Translations under genes and position numbers: made by a program
Notes under the pieces: model-generated
The model's input: only the letters and a program-made list of their open reading frames with translations
Databases searched by the model: none
Told to the model about the DNA's origin: nothing
Source of the DNA: Paenilisteria portnoyi
GTDB taxonomy: Bacteria > Bacillota > Bacilli > Lactobacillales > Listeriaceae
DNA length: 64,000 bases
NCBI RefSeq assembly: GCF_014322795.1
Contig: NZ_JAASTT010000020.1
Location: forward strand, 1 to 64,000
Reading direction: 5' to 3'
Shown: positions 48,552 through 56,702 of the stretch, in pieces
How the letters are laid out: each line of letters begins with the position of its first letter
Position numbering within the stretch: the stretch's first letter is position 1

Positions 48552-48959
48552 TTACCAGACTAATTGCCATGTTACGCCGAATTTATCGGTTACCCATGTC
48601 ACTTTTTTGAATGGTGGAAGTTCGATTGGTCCCATCATCACCGAGCCACCTTCAGAAAATGCAGCGAACAAGCGATCAAATTCTGGCTCGTCTTTGCATT
48701 GTACTAGAATCGAAAACGACCACGCAAACGGTGTCGCGTACTCTGCCTCCATGTCCATCACCATAAATGATTGACCACGAATTTCGAACGTACCATTCAT
48801 CAGTTTCCCCGTATCACCGCGATCATTTTCACCAATGTACGTCTTGCCTAATGTCTTTACATCATCACCAAACAGCCCCACATAAAAGTCCATCGCTGCT
48901 TCTGCTTCCCCACTAAACGTCAAAAAAGTGGAAACCGTACTATTTTTATCAAGTTCCAT
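48552..48959 (-). CDS. VOC-family (PhnB/glyoxalase-like) protein
   Basis: 135 residues from the ATG at 48959 (GGAGG 8 nt upstream). STVSTFLTFSGEAEAAMDFYVGLFGDDVKTLGKTY, FMVMDMEAEYATPFAWSFSILVQCKDEPEFDRLF and PPFKKVTWVTDKFGVTWQLVW give the paired beta-alpha-beta-beta-beta units of PhnB-type VOC proteins. These are often annotated 3-demethylubiquinone methyltransferase-like, which is misleading. Substrate unknown. Cytosolic. First downstream neighbour of a small membrane protein gene; same direction, 27-bp gap. Confidence 0.85.
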   Translation of the reverse strand: MELDKNSTVSTFLTFSGEAEAAMDFYVGLFGDDVKTLGKTYIGENDRGDTGKLMNGTFEIRGQSFMVMDMEAEYATPFAWSFSILVQCKDEPEFDRLFAAFSEGGSVMMGPIELPPFKKVTWVTDKFGVTWQLVW

Positions 48960-48986
48960 TTTGCATTCCTCCATCTCACTTATTTA

Positions 48987-49292
48987 TTACATCACACCGA
49001 TTAATAGCAACAAGAAGAAAATAATCCAGAACACGATATACGCCATCGAAATAATAAATCCGATAATTGGGAAAAAATTGCGTTCTCGCTCGCTGGCAAT
49101 TCCTGAAATCGATACAATCAGCGTTAGTACCGCCACACCAAAAACTACAATAAACCAATTACTCGCCGTGACAAATCCAATCTCCACTGGCTTTATAAAA
49201 ATCATAACAATACATAGAATTCCTAGTAAAAATGCCATAAAGCCTAAGAAAGTTGTTCGTTTTTTGATCGGTACTTCTTCCATGTCATTCAT
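48987..49292 (-). CDS. Small three-helix membrane protein of unknown function
   Basis: 101 residues. Three hydrophobic segments are seen at about 14-34 (FLGFMAFLLGILCIVMIFI), 42-64 and 75-101 (IIGFIISMAYIVFWIIFFLLLLIGV), with the short loop ASERERNFF between the second and third. No known domain is recognised. It follows the mutase-like gene by 19 bp and probably shares its transcript, as does the VOC gene. Confidence 0.65.
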   Translation of the reverse strand: MNDMEEVPIKKRTTFLGFMAFLLGILCIVMIFIKPVEIGFVTASNWFIVVFGVAVLTLIVSISGIASERERNFFPIIGFIISMAYIVFWIIFFLLLLIGVM

Positions 49293-49311
49293 TGTTCTTC
49301 ATCCCTTTATC

Positions 49312-49992
49312 CTAATTTTTAACGACACCGCGTGCTACGTATTGCATATCATTCGCTGATTCCACCGTGTATTTTCCGTCTTCATAGCTGATTTTAGTCA
49401 CACTCGCATTTTCAATTGGCCCATCGACACGCGTTGGGTCAAGCAGCGAAAGCAAGATATTAATGACCATCCCGTGACAAATCACAAGCACATTGCCATT
49501 CGTTTGCTCGCTACAAATCAAATCAAGCGACTGCAACAACCGCTCCGTGAAAATATCCCAATTCTCCGCCATACCAGTCTCATCCATGTCGGCTACCGCA
49601 TCGATCATCACCCGCGGCGCATCATGCTTATGTACGTCAAAAAATGCCTCCACAGAATCAAATCCGTGCATTTTACTCACCGTTTCCCACATAAACAAGT
49701 TATATTCGCCTTCAAATTTACCAAAACCGAACTCGCGCAATCCTTTCAACTGATTCGCAGGCAATTCAAAAGCACCATGACGCATCACAATATCCGCCGT
49801 TTCAAGCGTGCGCCCGCGATCACTCGTATAAAGCGCTTCAAATTTAGTATCCGCGAGGCCTCGTCCTAACTGCTCCGCCACAAGAACGCCCTCTGCTGTC
49901 AGCGGCGAATCTGCCCAACCTTGCACACGCTCCGTCGTATTTAACATTGTTTTCCCGTGCCTCGTCACATATAAAGTCACTTTTTCAGCCAT
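49312..49992 (-). CDS. Histidine phosphatase superfamily (phosphoglycerate mutase-like) protein
   Basis: 226 residues from the ATG at 49992. The phosphohistidine motif LYVTRHGKTMLNTTERVQGWADSPLT and the second His in VLVICHGMVINILLSL are present, with LRE(F)GFGKFEGE supplying the Glu. Probably a broad phosphatase rather than a glycolytic mutase. The ribosome binding site is poor (GGTGG about 12 nt before); a TTG two codons earlier is possible. The long upstream frame has no family similarity. As I recall, lmo0556/lmo0557 hold such genes here. Confidence 0.85.
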   Translation of the reverse strand: MAEKVTLYVTRHGKTMLNTTERVQGWADSPLTAEGVLVAEQLGRGLADTKFEALYTSDRGRTLETADIVMRHGAFELPANQLKGLREFGFGKFEGEYNLFMWETVSKMHGFDSVEAFFDVHKHDAPRVMIDAVADMDETGMAENWDIFTERLLQSLDLICSEQTNGNVLVICHGMVINILLSLLDPTRVDGPIENASVTKISYEDGKYTVESANDMQYVARGVVKN

Positions 49993-50057
49993 TTTCAAAA
50001 AGCACCACCGTTTCTTACAAGATAACCTTAGTGTATCAAGCAACGCCGCGTTTTGCA

Positions 50058-50095
50058 ATAAAACAAAGCGCCTTTCTTGCAATAAGAAAAACGCT
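50058..50095 (-). terminator. Terminator of the peptide transporter gene
   Basis: On the minus strand AGCGTTTTTCTT pairs with AAGAAAGGCGCT (one G-U and one mismatch) and TTTGTTTT follows. Confidence 0.65.
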
Positions 50096-50106
50096 AAGTC
50101 GTATAA

Positions 50107-51588
50107 TTAATCCACGCCACGCATGTATTTTTTCAAAAGTGGTGCGCCGAGGAATAGTAAAACCGCAAAGGCCACAGCACCAAATCCGAAAAGCCCGAAA
50201 TACAAAATCTCCGTATCAGCATTGAAGTACTGCGTCGTTTGCGCGTTAAACGCCTGCGCCATCGAGTCTGACAAGAACCAGACACTCATTGTTTGCGAGG
50301 CGAATGCCACTGGCGCTAGTTTTGTCGTCGCTGATAACCCAACTGGTGACAAGCACATCTCACCTACGATACAAAGGAAGAAACTGAGCACAAGCCACAT
50401 CGGACTCACTGCTGTCGTCGTATTTCCCGCAAGTATCCCAGGTAGCATCATAATCACGAACGATAGACCCGCAAAAAACAGACCTAGCGCAAATTTTCGT
50501 GGTGTTCCTGGTTGCCGTTTTCCAAGCTTCGTCCAAATCCATGCGAAGATTGGCGACAATATGATGATAAACATCGGATTCAATGATTGGAACACACCTG
50601 GAGATAGCTCGAAACTGCCGATGCTGAGATCTGTTCGATTCGCAGCAAACAAGGCAAGCGTCGTCGATCCTTGTTCTTCAATCATCCAAAACATCACCGC
50701 AATGAGGAACAGAGGTATGTAAGCAGTAAGTCGCGAGCGCTCCTCTTTCGTCGTTTTCTTACTCGTCATCATGACAATGAAATAAATGAGTGGGATGATA
50801 ACTCCCAAAACCGTAACCGTCATAATAACCGTCTCTAATGAAAATTCGCCTTGAAGCCATGAAATGACGAACATGATCAACGTAATTCCGACAGCCAAAG
50901 CCAGCACTAATCCAGACATTTTTTTCTTCTCAGCACTTTTTAGCGGGTTCGGCACTTTTTTCCCAGCATCGCGCAAATACATTTTCCCCGTAATCACGTA
51001 TACAATAAGTCCCAAAGCCATCCCGACAGCAGCGACACCAAACCCAGCGTGGTAACTATTCGCGGAATTCGACACTTGCGTCACGATAAATGGCGCGATA
51101 AAGGCCCCCAAGTTAATCCCCATGTAAAAAATACTAAACCCTGCGTCACGTTTCTGATCCCCTTTTGGATAAAGATCACCTACAACATTCGACACGTTCG
51201 GTTTTAAAAAGCCGGTACCAATGATAATAAAGAACATCGATAGAAAAAGTGCCGACGCGCCTCCAGGAAATGACAAGACAATATGCCCCACCATGATCAG
51301 AACACCACCGTAAAAAATCGTGCGACGCGGTCCTAAAATCCGATCCGCCGTCCAGCCACCGATAACGCCAGACATGTAAACAAGCGAACCGTAAATCGAC
51401 ATAATCGCCGTCGCTGTCGCCTGAGAAAATCCGAGCCCACCGTCAACAACCGCCGTATACATGTAGAAAATAAGAATAGCTCGCATTCCATAATAAGAAA
51501 AACGCTCCCAGAATTCCGTAAAGAACAGCGTCGCGAGCCCTCTAGGATGTCCGAAAAACGTCTTACCACTACTGTCTTTGATCTCCAT
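50107..51588 (-). CDS. dtpT: POT-family proton-dependent di-/tripeptide transporter
   Basis: 493 residues and about 14 membrane helices. The ExxERFxYYG motif is present as FFTEFWERFSYYGMRAILIFYM, and the second PTR2 signature as DAGFSIFYMGINLGAFIAPFI. The family imports di- and tripeptides with protons. GGAGG lies 8 nt before the ATG. Length fits DtpT/YclF. Monocistronic with its own terminator. As I recall, lmo0555 is the positional counterpart. The gene symbol is by family, not by detailed comparison. Confidence 0.92.
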   Translation of the reverse strand: MEIKDSSGKTFFGHPRGLATLFFTEFWERFSYYGMRAILIFYMYTAVVDGGLGFSQATATAIMSIYGSLVYMSGVIGGWTADRILGPRRTIFYGGVLIMVGHIVLSFPGGASALFLSMFFIIIGTGFLKPNVSNVVGDLYPKGDQKRDAGFSIFYMGINLGAFIAPFIVTQVSNSANSYHAGFGVAAVGMALGLIVYVITGKMYLRDAGKKVPNPLKSAEKKKMSGLVLALAVGITLIMFVISWLQGEFSLETVIMTVTVLGVIIPLIYFIVMMTSKKTTKEERSRLTAYIPLFLIAVMFWMIEEQGSTTLALFAANRTDLSIGSFELSPGVFQSLNPMFIIILSPIFAWIWTKLGKRQPGTPRKFALGLFFAGLSFVIMMLPGILAGNTTTAVSPMWLVLSFFLCIVGEMCLSPVGLSATTKLAPVAFASQTMSVWFLSDSMAQAFNAQTTQYFNADTEILYFGLFGFGAVAFAVLLFLGAPLLKKYMRGVD

Positions 51589-51612
51589 CGCCCTAACCTC
51601 CCTTTTTCCTAG

Positions 51613-51653
51613 TTAAAAATAGGACGCCAAACCTAAAAATCGCCCAGCGTCCC
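51613..51653 (-). terminator. Terminator of the alcohol dehydrogenase gene
   Basis: On the minus strand GGGACGC pairs with GCGTCCT around a 19-nt loop, then ATTTTTAAC. Confidence 0.6.
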
Positions 51654-51679
51654 AAAATCACCAACATAATCAGCCGATA

Positions 51680-52861
51680 TTACAAGGCATTTTTATAAAT
51701 TTCACGACTTACGTCAAGCGTCTGATCGCCACGTTCGGAAACAGCCGTCAAACCATGTTTTTCAAGTTGTGACACGAGCGCGTCCACAACTTCTTCACCA
51801 AGCTCGTAATCCTTGAAATGCGTCGGCGCGCCTAGCGACTCAAAGAAAGCACGCGTTTTATCAATAGCCGCTTGAATTTTTTCATCATCCGTTCCATCCG
51901 TAATATGCCAAACACGCTCTGCATATTGCAACAACTTCGCGCCCTTCTGCTCTTTACGAATCTCAAGCAACGAAGGCAACACAATTGCCAGCGTCCGCGC
52001 ATGGTCAATATGATACAGCGCCGTAATCTCATGACCCAAACCGTGGCTCGACCAGTCACCCGGAACCCCTTTGTTCAGCGTCCCGTTCAGCGCATAAGTC
52101 GCCGCCCACATAAAGTTCGCCCGCAGATTGTAGTCATGATTCGACTCATCCACCACGTCCGGCCCAATCTCAATCAGCGTCTCAAGCAAGCCTTCCGCAA
52201 ACCGATCCTGCACCATTCCGCCGACCGGATACGTCATATACTGCTCCATAATATGCACAAACGAATCAATCACACCATTCGCCAATTGGCGCTTCGGCAA
52301 CGTATATGTCAACTGCGGATCAAGAATCGAAAATTGCGGGAACGTCACAGCACTACCGAATCCGAGTTTCGCCTTTTTCTCAACGATACTCACGACACCG
52401 CCACTGTTCATCTCAGACCCCGTCGCAGGAAGCGTCAACACCGTACCAAACGGCAAAGCCTCCTTAATCGGAATACCTTCACCAATCCCACTACCAAAAA
52501 TATTAATCGGCTCACTGTCAAAAAGCGCGCCCGCCGCAACGAATTTCGTTCCATCAATAACAGAACCACCGCCGACAGCCAGCAAATAATTATAGCCATC
52601 CTTCTTCACCAGCTCAATCGCACGTAAAAGCGTCGCGTATGTAGGATTCGCTTCAATCCCACCAAACTCACCAAATGTGTGTCCAGTCAGCGCCACGCGT
52701 ACCTTCGCAAGCGTACCAAAACGCTCCACACTGCCGCCACCATAAAGCACTAACACCTTCTTGTCCGTCGGAATCAGTGTCGCCAGTTCGCCAATCCGGT
52801 CTTTTCCAAACACAATGTGCGTTGGGTTATAATAATCAAAATTTGCAATTCCTTTATTCAT
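51680..52861 (-). CDS. Iron-containing alcohol dehydrogenase, butanol-dehydrogenase (YugJ/BdhA) type
   Basis: 393 residues from the ATG at 52861 (MNKGIANFDYYNPTHIVFGKDRI). NAD(P)H-binding GGGSVIDGTKFVAAGA, metal region ATGSEMNSGGVVSI and the His ligands in DWSSHGLGHEITALYHIDHARTLAIVLP. The family reduces aldehydes to alcohols, typically NADPH-linked. Cytosolic. The ATG has GGGG about 10 nt before it. As I recall, lmo0554 is the counterpart. Monocistronic. Confidence 0.9.
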   Translation of the reverse strand: MNKGIANFDYYNPTHIVFGKDRIGELATLIPTDKKVLVLYGGGSVERFGTLAKVRVALTGHTFGEFGGIEANPTYATLLRAIELVKKDGYNYLLAVGGGSVIDGTKFVAAGALFDSEPINIFGSGIGEGIPIKEALPFGTVLTLPATGSEMNSGGVVSIVEKKAKLGFGSAVTFPQFSILDPQLTYTLPKRQLANGVIDSFVHIMEQYMTYPVGGMVQDRFAEGLLETLIEIGPDVVDESNHDYNLRANFMWAATYALNGTLNKGVPGDWSSHGLGHEITALYHIDHARTLAIVLPSLLEIRKEQKGAKLLQYAERVWHITDGTDDEKIQAAIDKTRAFFESLGAPTHFKDYELGEEVVDALVSQLEKHGLTAVSERGDQTLDVSREIYKNAL

Positions 52862-52984
52862 TGTATAAAGTCCCCGCTTTCTTTTTGCCTTAGATTTTGT
52901 CACGTATCCATATTATCACAAATACCACCATCTGTAACGAATAGACCACTACACTATAAATACACCTTTTTAGAACAATTTAAA

Positions 52985-53020
52985 CAAAAAAAAACAGAAA
53001 CCCCGAAAGATTCCTGTCTA
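52985..53020 (-). terminator. Terminator of the heme monooxygenase-like gene
   Basis: On the minus strand ACAGGAA pairs with TTTCTGT (one G-U) and nine T residues follow. It overlaps the stop codon. Confidence 0.7.
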
Positions 53021-53326
53021 AACTTTGATCATATCATACGACCCAGTCTGCCTCGTAACAACCAATTCCGAGCCACCGCCCCCACCAGTCCGCTTCATTT
53101 CACGGTGGAAATCACGATGTTGCTTCATCCACACCGTAAATTGCTCCTTCGACGCCCAACGCGACACATTCATCACCGTTGACTTCCGCGCGCCTTCCTT
53201 CAACCAAACCTCATATCCTAAAAAGCCTTCAAATTCGGCCATTTCTTCACGATGATGCGCTACAGATTGCAACATTTTCTCCTTATTACCAGTTTCAAAC
53301 TCAATACTCACTGTTTCAATATGCAT
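53018..53326 (-). CDS. IsdG/HmoA-like heme-degrading monooxygenase
   Basis: 102 residues, one ABM domain: HIETVSIEFETGNKEKMLQSV, then EFEGFLGYEVWLKEGARKSTVMNVSRWASKEQFTVWMKQHRDFHREMKR. The order of the FxGYEVW strand, the VSRW strand and the EQFxxWMKxHRDFH helix fits the IsdG/HmoA branch, in which Asn, Trp and His bind and attack heme (NVSRW...H). A perfect Fur-type box upstream supports an iron-scavenging role. It is divergent from cbpA. Whether it is catalytic on heme or acts on another substrate is not certain. Confidence 0.75.
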   Translation of the reverse strand: MHIETVSIEFETGNKEKMLQSVAHHREEMAEFEGFLGYEVWLKEGARKSTVMNVSRWASKEQFTVWMKQHRDFHREMKRTGGGGGSELVVTRQTGSYDMIKV

Positions 53327-53348
53327 AACGTCACCTATTCTTTCTCAC

Positions 53349-53363
53349 TGATAATCATTATCA
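53349..53363 (-). promoter_or_regulatory. Fur box upstream of the heme monooxygenase-like gene
   Basis: TGATAATCATTATCA is an exact 7-1-7 Fur palindrome (TGATAATNATTATCA). It lies 23 bp upstream of the start codon. Confidence 0.8.
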
Positions 53364-53500
53364 GTTATATTTTCTCTATTTTAAAGGACACCTCCTCTGC
53401 CTGTCAACTAATTCATACAGTCATTTCTATACAAATGCAACAACTTGGGTTAGAATAAAAGAGACGTATCCTATACTAAAGAGATTGGAGTGACCGAAAT

Positions 53501-54142
53501 ATGTTGATTAAAAATCTTTGCATCCCTAAAATCAACCTAACGACCATTACCGAAACCGCAACACTCAAAGAAACGCTGGACATTTTGGAAGAAGCCGGCT
53601 ATCGTTGCGTTCCCGTTCTAGATAATAAAGGTGAGAAATTCATCGGGAATATTTACAAAATGCATATTTATCGTCATGCCGCAAACGGAGGCGACTTATC
53701 AGATCCTGTCACAAGTCTCATCAAAAACCGAACAAAACACATCGGCATTAATTCTTCTTTTTTCGAGGTTTTCTTCACGATCAAAGAACTTCCATACATC
53801 GCTGTTTTAAATGAACAAGGCGATTTTTATGGTATTTTAACACACGGTAAATTGCTCGGTGTCTTGCAAGATGCTTGGAATATCGATTCTGGAAGCTACG
53901 TTCTAACCATCGCAACCGGCGAAGTCCCTGGCTCTCTAACCAAAATCACAAAAATCATCGACAAGCACACAACGATCGCCAGTCTGATTACGATGGATTC
54001 TCAAGTAGAAGATTACATCCGCCGCGTTCTCGTGACGTTACCAGCAGGTATCTCAGAAGCAGAAAAAGACACGATTATCGCCAACCTTGAACGAAAAGGC
54101 CTACGCGTCATCGAAGTCGAACATTTGAAACTCAGGAAATAA
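53501..54142 (+). CDS. cbpA: CbpA-like CBS-ACT protein, probable c-di-AMP binding protein
   Basis: 213 residues. Two CBS motifs (about 5-60 and 75-130): ITETATLKETLDILEEAGYRCVPVLDNKGEKFIGNIYK and PYIAVLNEQGDFYGILTHGKLLGVL. A C-terminal ACT-like region (about 140-210) has YVLTIATGEVPGSLTKITKII. In L. monocytogenes Lmo0553 (CbpA) was isolated as a c-di-AMP-binding protein; this gene sits in the equivalent place next to the alcohol dehydrogenase, by my memory. Cytosolic sensor; partner unknown. GGAG lies about 10 nt before the ATG. Followed by a terminator. Confidence 0.8.
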   Translation: MLIKNLCIPKINLTTITETATLKETLDILEEAGYRCVPVLDNKGEKFIGNIYKMHIYRHAANGGDLSDPVTSLIKNRTKHIGINSSFFEVFFTIKELPYIAVLNEQGDFYGILTHGKLLGVLQDAWNIDSGSYVLTIATGEVPGSLTKITKIIDKHTTIASLITMDSQVEDYIRRVLVTLPAGISEAEKDTIIANLERKGLRVIEVEHLKLRK

Positions 54143-54157
54143 ACAAGCTATACATAC

Positions 54158-54186
54158 AAAAGTCGGGTCAACAGATTCGGCTTTTT
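54158..54186 (+). terminator. Terminator of cbpA
   Basis: AAAAGTCG pairs with CGGCTTTT (one G-U) around a short loop; T-run follows. Confidence 0.7.
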
Positions 54187-54254
54187 GTGTGCGCAAAAAA
54201 TTATTTTCCCAAACCCCTTGAATAATCCCCACACTACCTCTATAATTATCTTAT

Positions 54255-54269
54255 TGAGAATAGTTTTCA
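54255..54269 (+). promoter_or_regulatory. Fur-box candidate upstream of the siderophore-binding protein
   Basis: TGAGAATAGTTTTCA matches the 7-1-7 Fur consensus with three mismatches. It lies 18 bp before the start codon, so it covers the transcription start. Confidence 0.6.
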
Positions 54270-54287
54270 ATTACAGGAGGTTTAAGG

Positions 54288-55205
54288 ATGAAAAAGAAAA
54301 GATTCACAGCACTTCTACTCGTTATTTTAACGTTAGGACTCGTACTTGCAGCATGTGGCGATTCAGGCTCGAGTGATGAGGCGAAGACAGAAGACAAGGC
54401 ACGCACACTAACCGATGCACTCGATCGTAAAGTGGTATTACCAGCAACACCGAAAAAAATCGTGGCCATTCAAAACACAGGGGAACTTTACGCGCTAGAC
54501 ATTAAACCACTTGCCACAACGGATTATTACATGGGAATCTACCCAGACTTCCTAAAAGGCGTTGAAAATATCGGTGGCGACAAGCCAAATGTGGAAAAAA
54601 TCGCTTCCCTAAAACCCGATTTAATCATTATTTCCGATTACCAAAAAGACATGTTGACGAATCTGGAAAAAATCGCGCCCGTTTACGCAACAAAATTCGG
54701 CGTGACACCAGACGAGCAACTTGCTGATATCGCTAATTTAGTCAATGCCAAAGACGCCGAAAAAGCGTATCAAGAAAAATACGCAAAAGAATCCAAAGAA
54801 GCCAAAGCAACACTAAAAGACGCGGGCATCGAGAATCAAAAAGCTGCTGTGATCCAATTTTGGGGTAAAGAAATCTACATCCATGACCCAATCGTGTTCG
54901 ACGGTCTTTACACTGGCGCAGGTTTCACACCACCAGAAGCAGCTAAAAAGAATAAAGAAACGAAAGCCATCTCCTCAGAAGCCATTCCAGACTACGTTAG
55001 CGATGCCGATCAACTATTCATCCTAACACCAGAAGGCAAATCAACCGATGAACTAAACACGCTTCTAACAGGAATTTGGAAAGACATCCCAGCAGTTAAA
55101 GCAAAACACGTTTACCCTGTTAACAGCGATGAATGGAGTAACTATACAGCACCATCCAGAGAATACCAAATGCAAGATGCGATTGACAAAATTACAAATA
55201 AATAA
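54288..55205 (+). CDS. Iron-siderophore ABC transporter substrate-binding lipoprotein
   Basis: 305 residues. Signal peptide MKKKRFTALLLVILTLGLVLAAC with lipobox L-A-A-C. FecB/FhuD-like features: RTLTDALDRKVVLPATPKKIVAI, the ASLKPDLIIISDYQKD motif, and AVIQFWGKEIYIHDPIVFDGLYTGAGFTPP. Two lobes joined by a long helix are expected. It should capture ferric siderophores outside the membrane. No permease or ATPase gene is adjacent, so it must use components encoded elsewhere. The Fur box supports iron control. As I recall, lmo0541 is the counterpart. Terminator follows. Confidence 0.88.
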   Translation: MKKKRFTALLLVILTLGLVLAACGDSGSSDEAKTEDKARTLTDALDRKVVLPATPKKIVAIQNTGELYALDIKPLATTDYYMGIYPDFLKGVENIGGDKPNVEKIASLKPDLIIISDYQKDMLTNLEKIAPVYATKFGVTPDEQLADIANLVNAKDAEKAYQEKYAKESKEAKATLKDAGIENQKAAVIQFWGKEIYIHDPIVFDGLYTGAGFTPPEAAKKNKETKAISSEAIPDYVSDADQLFILTPEGKSTDELNTLLTGIWKDIPAVKAKHVYPVNSDEWSNYTAPSREYQMQDAIDKITNK

Positions 55206-55209
55206 AGCA

Positions 55210-55250
55210 AAAGATCAGATGCGCCCCCAAAACGCATCTGATCTTTTTTA
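55210..55250. terminator. Bidirectional terminator
   Basis: AAAGATCAGATGCG pairs perfectly with CGCATCTGATCTTT; T-runs on both sides. It ends the SBP and the serine hydrolase genes. Confidence 0.85.
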
Positions 55251-56420
55251 ATTGTTCAAAATCTGGTAAATCCGATTATTCACCTTACCAAATGATTTAA
55301 TGTTATTTTGAATATTCGATAGTAGCACCACAACCGTTTTCCCACTATGGCTAAAGCTATTCGATACATTCCAGCCACTCAAAACCCCGTGACTATTATA
55401 GCTTCCAGGATCCGCATAAAATCCCATGCCATACCCCGAAGCACTTCCCGCCGTGAACATCTTCTCGAAACTCGCGTCATTAATTAATTTCCGTTCTGAC
55501 AACGCGCGGTCAAACAAATACATATCCGTCGCGCTCATGTACATATCGCCACATCCATAAAGTTGCGATAAATCTGGTAAATACGGCGTCTCGTAAGCTC
55601 CATCCTTATGAATACTATACCCAACCGATGGCTTCTTTTCCTTCTCAAAGGTCGTATAAATTCCCGAATGCGTCATCCCCGCAGGTTCAAAAATGTTCTT
55701 TTGCACGTAGGTTAGCAATTTTTCCCCACTCAACTGCTCCACAATAAAAGCTAACACGCTATAATTTGAATCATTATAATCCCATTTTCCCGGCTGTCGC
55801 TTAATCCCTTGTGACTCAATATCCTTGATCAAGTCCTCCGGTGTAATTTTTGCATTCGTCTCCGTGTGCCCGACAATGCCTGACGTGTGGTTCAGCAAGT
55901 TTCGGAGCGTTATCCGACTCCCATTCGGAAAATCCGGTAAGTAAGTGGCGACCGTATCATCAACATTCAGCTTGCCACGCTCTTCTAACTGCAATATCGC
56001 TGTTGCAATGACCGCTTTCTGAGAGGATCCAATATAATATACGGTATCCGGCGTATTGGCCACATCCGTATCCCGATTCGCCACTTTATACCCCTTATTC
56101 AGCACAATCTTACCCTCACGATACACAAGCGCCGTCCCACTAAAACCTAGCCCCTCTAGATATTCGTCAATTTCCTTGTTATCAGCAACCGTCGCCGTTT
56201 CCTTCTCCACCTGTTTTTTCGGTGGTACTTGCTTTGGCTTCACGGCTGCCTTTTCCACACTCTTCTTCTCGTCTGCTTTTTCCAATTCCGCTGGCGTTAT
56301 CCATTTCACAGCCACAAAAATCGCTAGCAACAATACGAAAATCAACCCAATACCAATATAAAAATCACGTTTCTTTTTGTTGCGCCGTTTGGAAGAGCGA
56401 CTCAATTGCCGATTTGCCAT
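55248..56420 (-). CDS. Membrane-anchored beta-lactamase-fold serine hydrolase (PBP4*/class C-like)
   Basis: 390 residues from the ATG at 56420 (GAGGG 7 nt upstream). Basic N-terminus, a single membrane helix (about 22-42), a Lys/Glu-rich linker, then a beta-lactamase/PBP4*-like domain. Active-site motifs: SSQK in YYIGSSQKAVIATAILQL (SxxK), YND in KWDYNDSNYSVLAF (YxN-like) and HSG in SNSFSHSGKTVV (KTG-like). The active site should face outside. Often annotated penicillin-binding protein; a D,D-carboxypeptidase or esterase role is possible. As I recall, lmo0540. Longer upstream codons contain no signal and are not used. Confidence 0.85.
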   Translation of the reverse strand: MANRQLSRSSKRRNKKKRDFYIGIGLIFVLLLAIFVAVKWITPAELEKADEKKSVEKAAVKPKQVPPKKQVEKETATVADNKEIDEYLEGLGFSGTALVYREGKIVLNKGYKVANRDTDVANTPDTVYYIGSSQKAVIATAILQLEERGKLNVDDTVATYLPDFPNGSRITLRNLLNHTSGIVGHTETNAKITPEDLIKDIESQGIKRQPGKWDYNDSNYSVLAFIVEQLSGEKLLTYVQKNIFEPAGMTHSGIYTTFEKEKKPSVGYSIHKDGAYETPYLPDLSQLYGCGDMYMSATDMYLFDRALSERKLINDASFEKMFTAGSASGYGMGFYADPGSYNSHGVLSGWNVSNSFSHSGKTVVVLLSNIQNNIKSFGKVNNRIYQILNN

Positions 56421-56702
56421 GCCTTTGCCCTCATTTCTAACATAGAATTGCTCGCTTCGTCCCCACGAATTTTGACACAATACAATCCCCCAATTTGCAC
56501 AACTCCTACCCAAAATACTAGACCATTCACGTCGAAAATGCAACCAGATTCCCAAATTATTTTGCATATAACAATTTCGGTGTTAAAATAAGGTGTGTAA
56601 GGACAGGATTCAAAGAGCAAATCTAGGTTTGCGCCCCATTTTATCAGGGTATTGTAATGAGGTATGCGTTCTAATAGAAAAAGAAAGAAGGAGATTAGAG
56701 TT

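Noticed and set aside
50123-50722. 199-codon plus-strand frame inside the peptide transporter
   Set aside because: Antisense to a clear POT transporter; no start signals.
51872-52627. 251-codon open frame on the plus strand opposite the alcohol dehydrogenase
   Set aside because: Shadow of a well-supported gene; Arg/His-rich nonsense composition.
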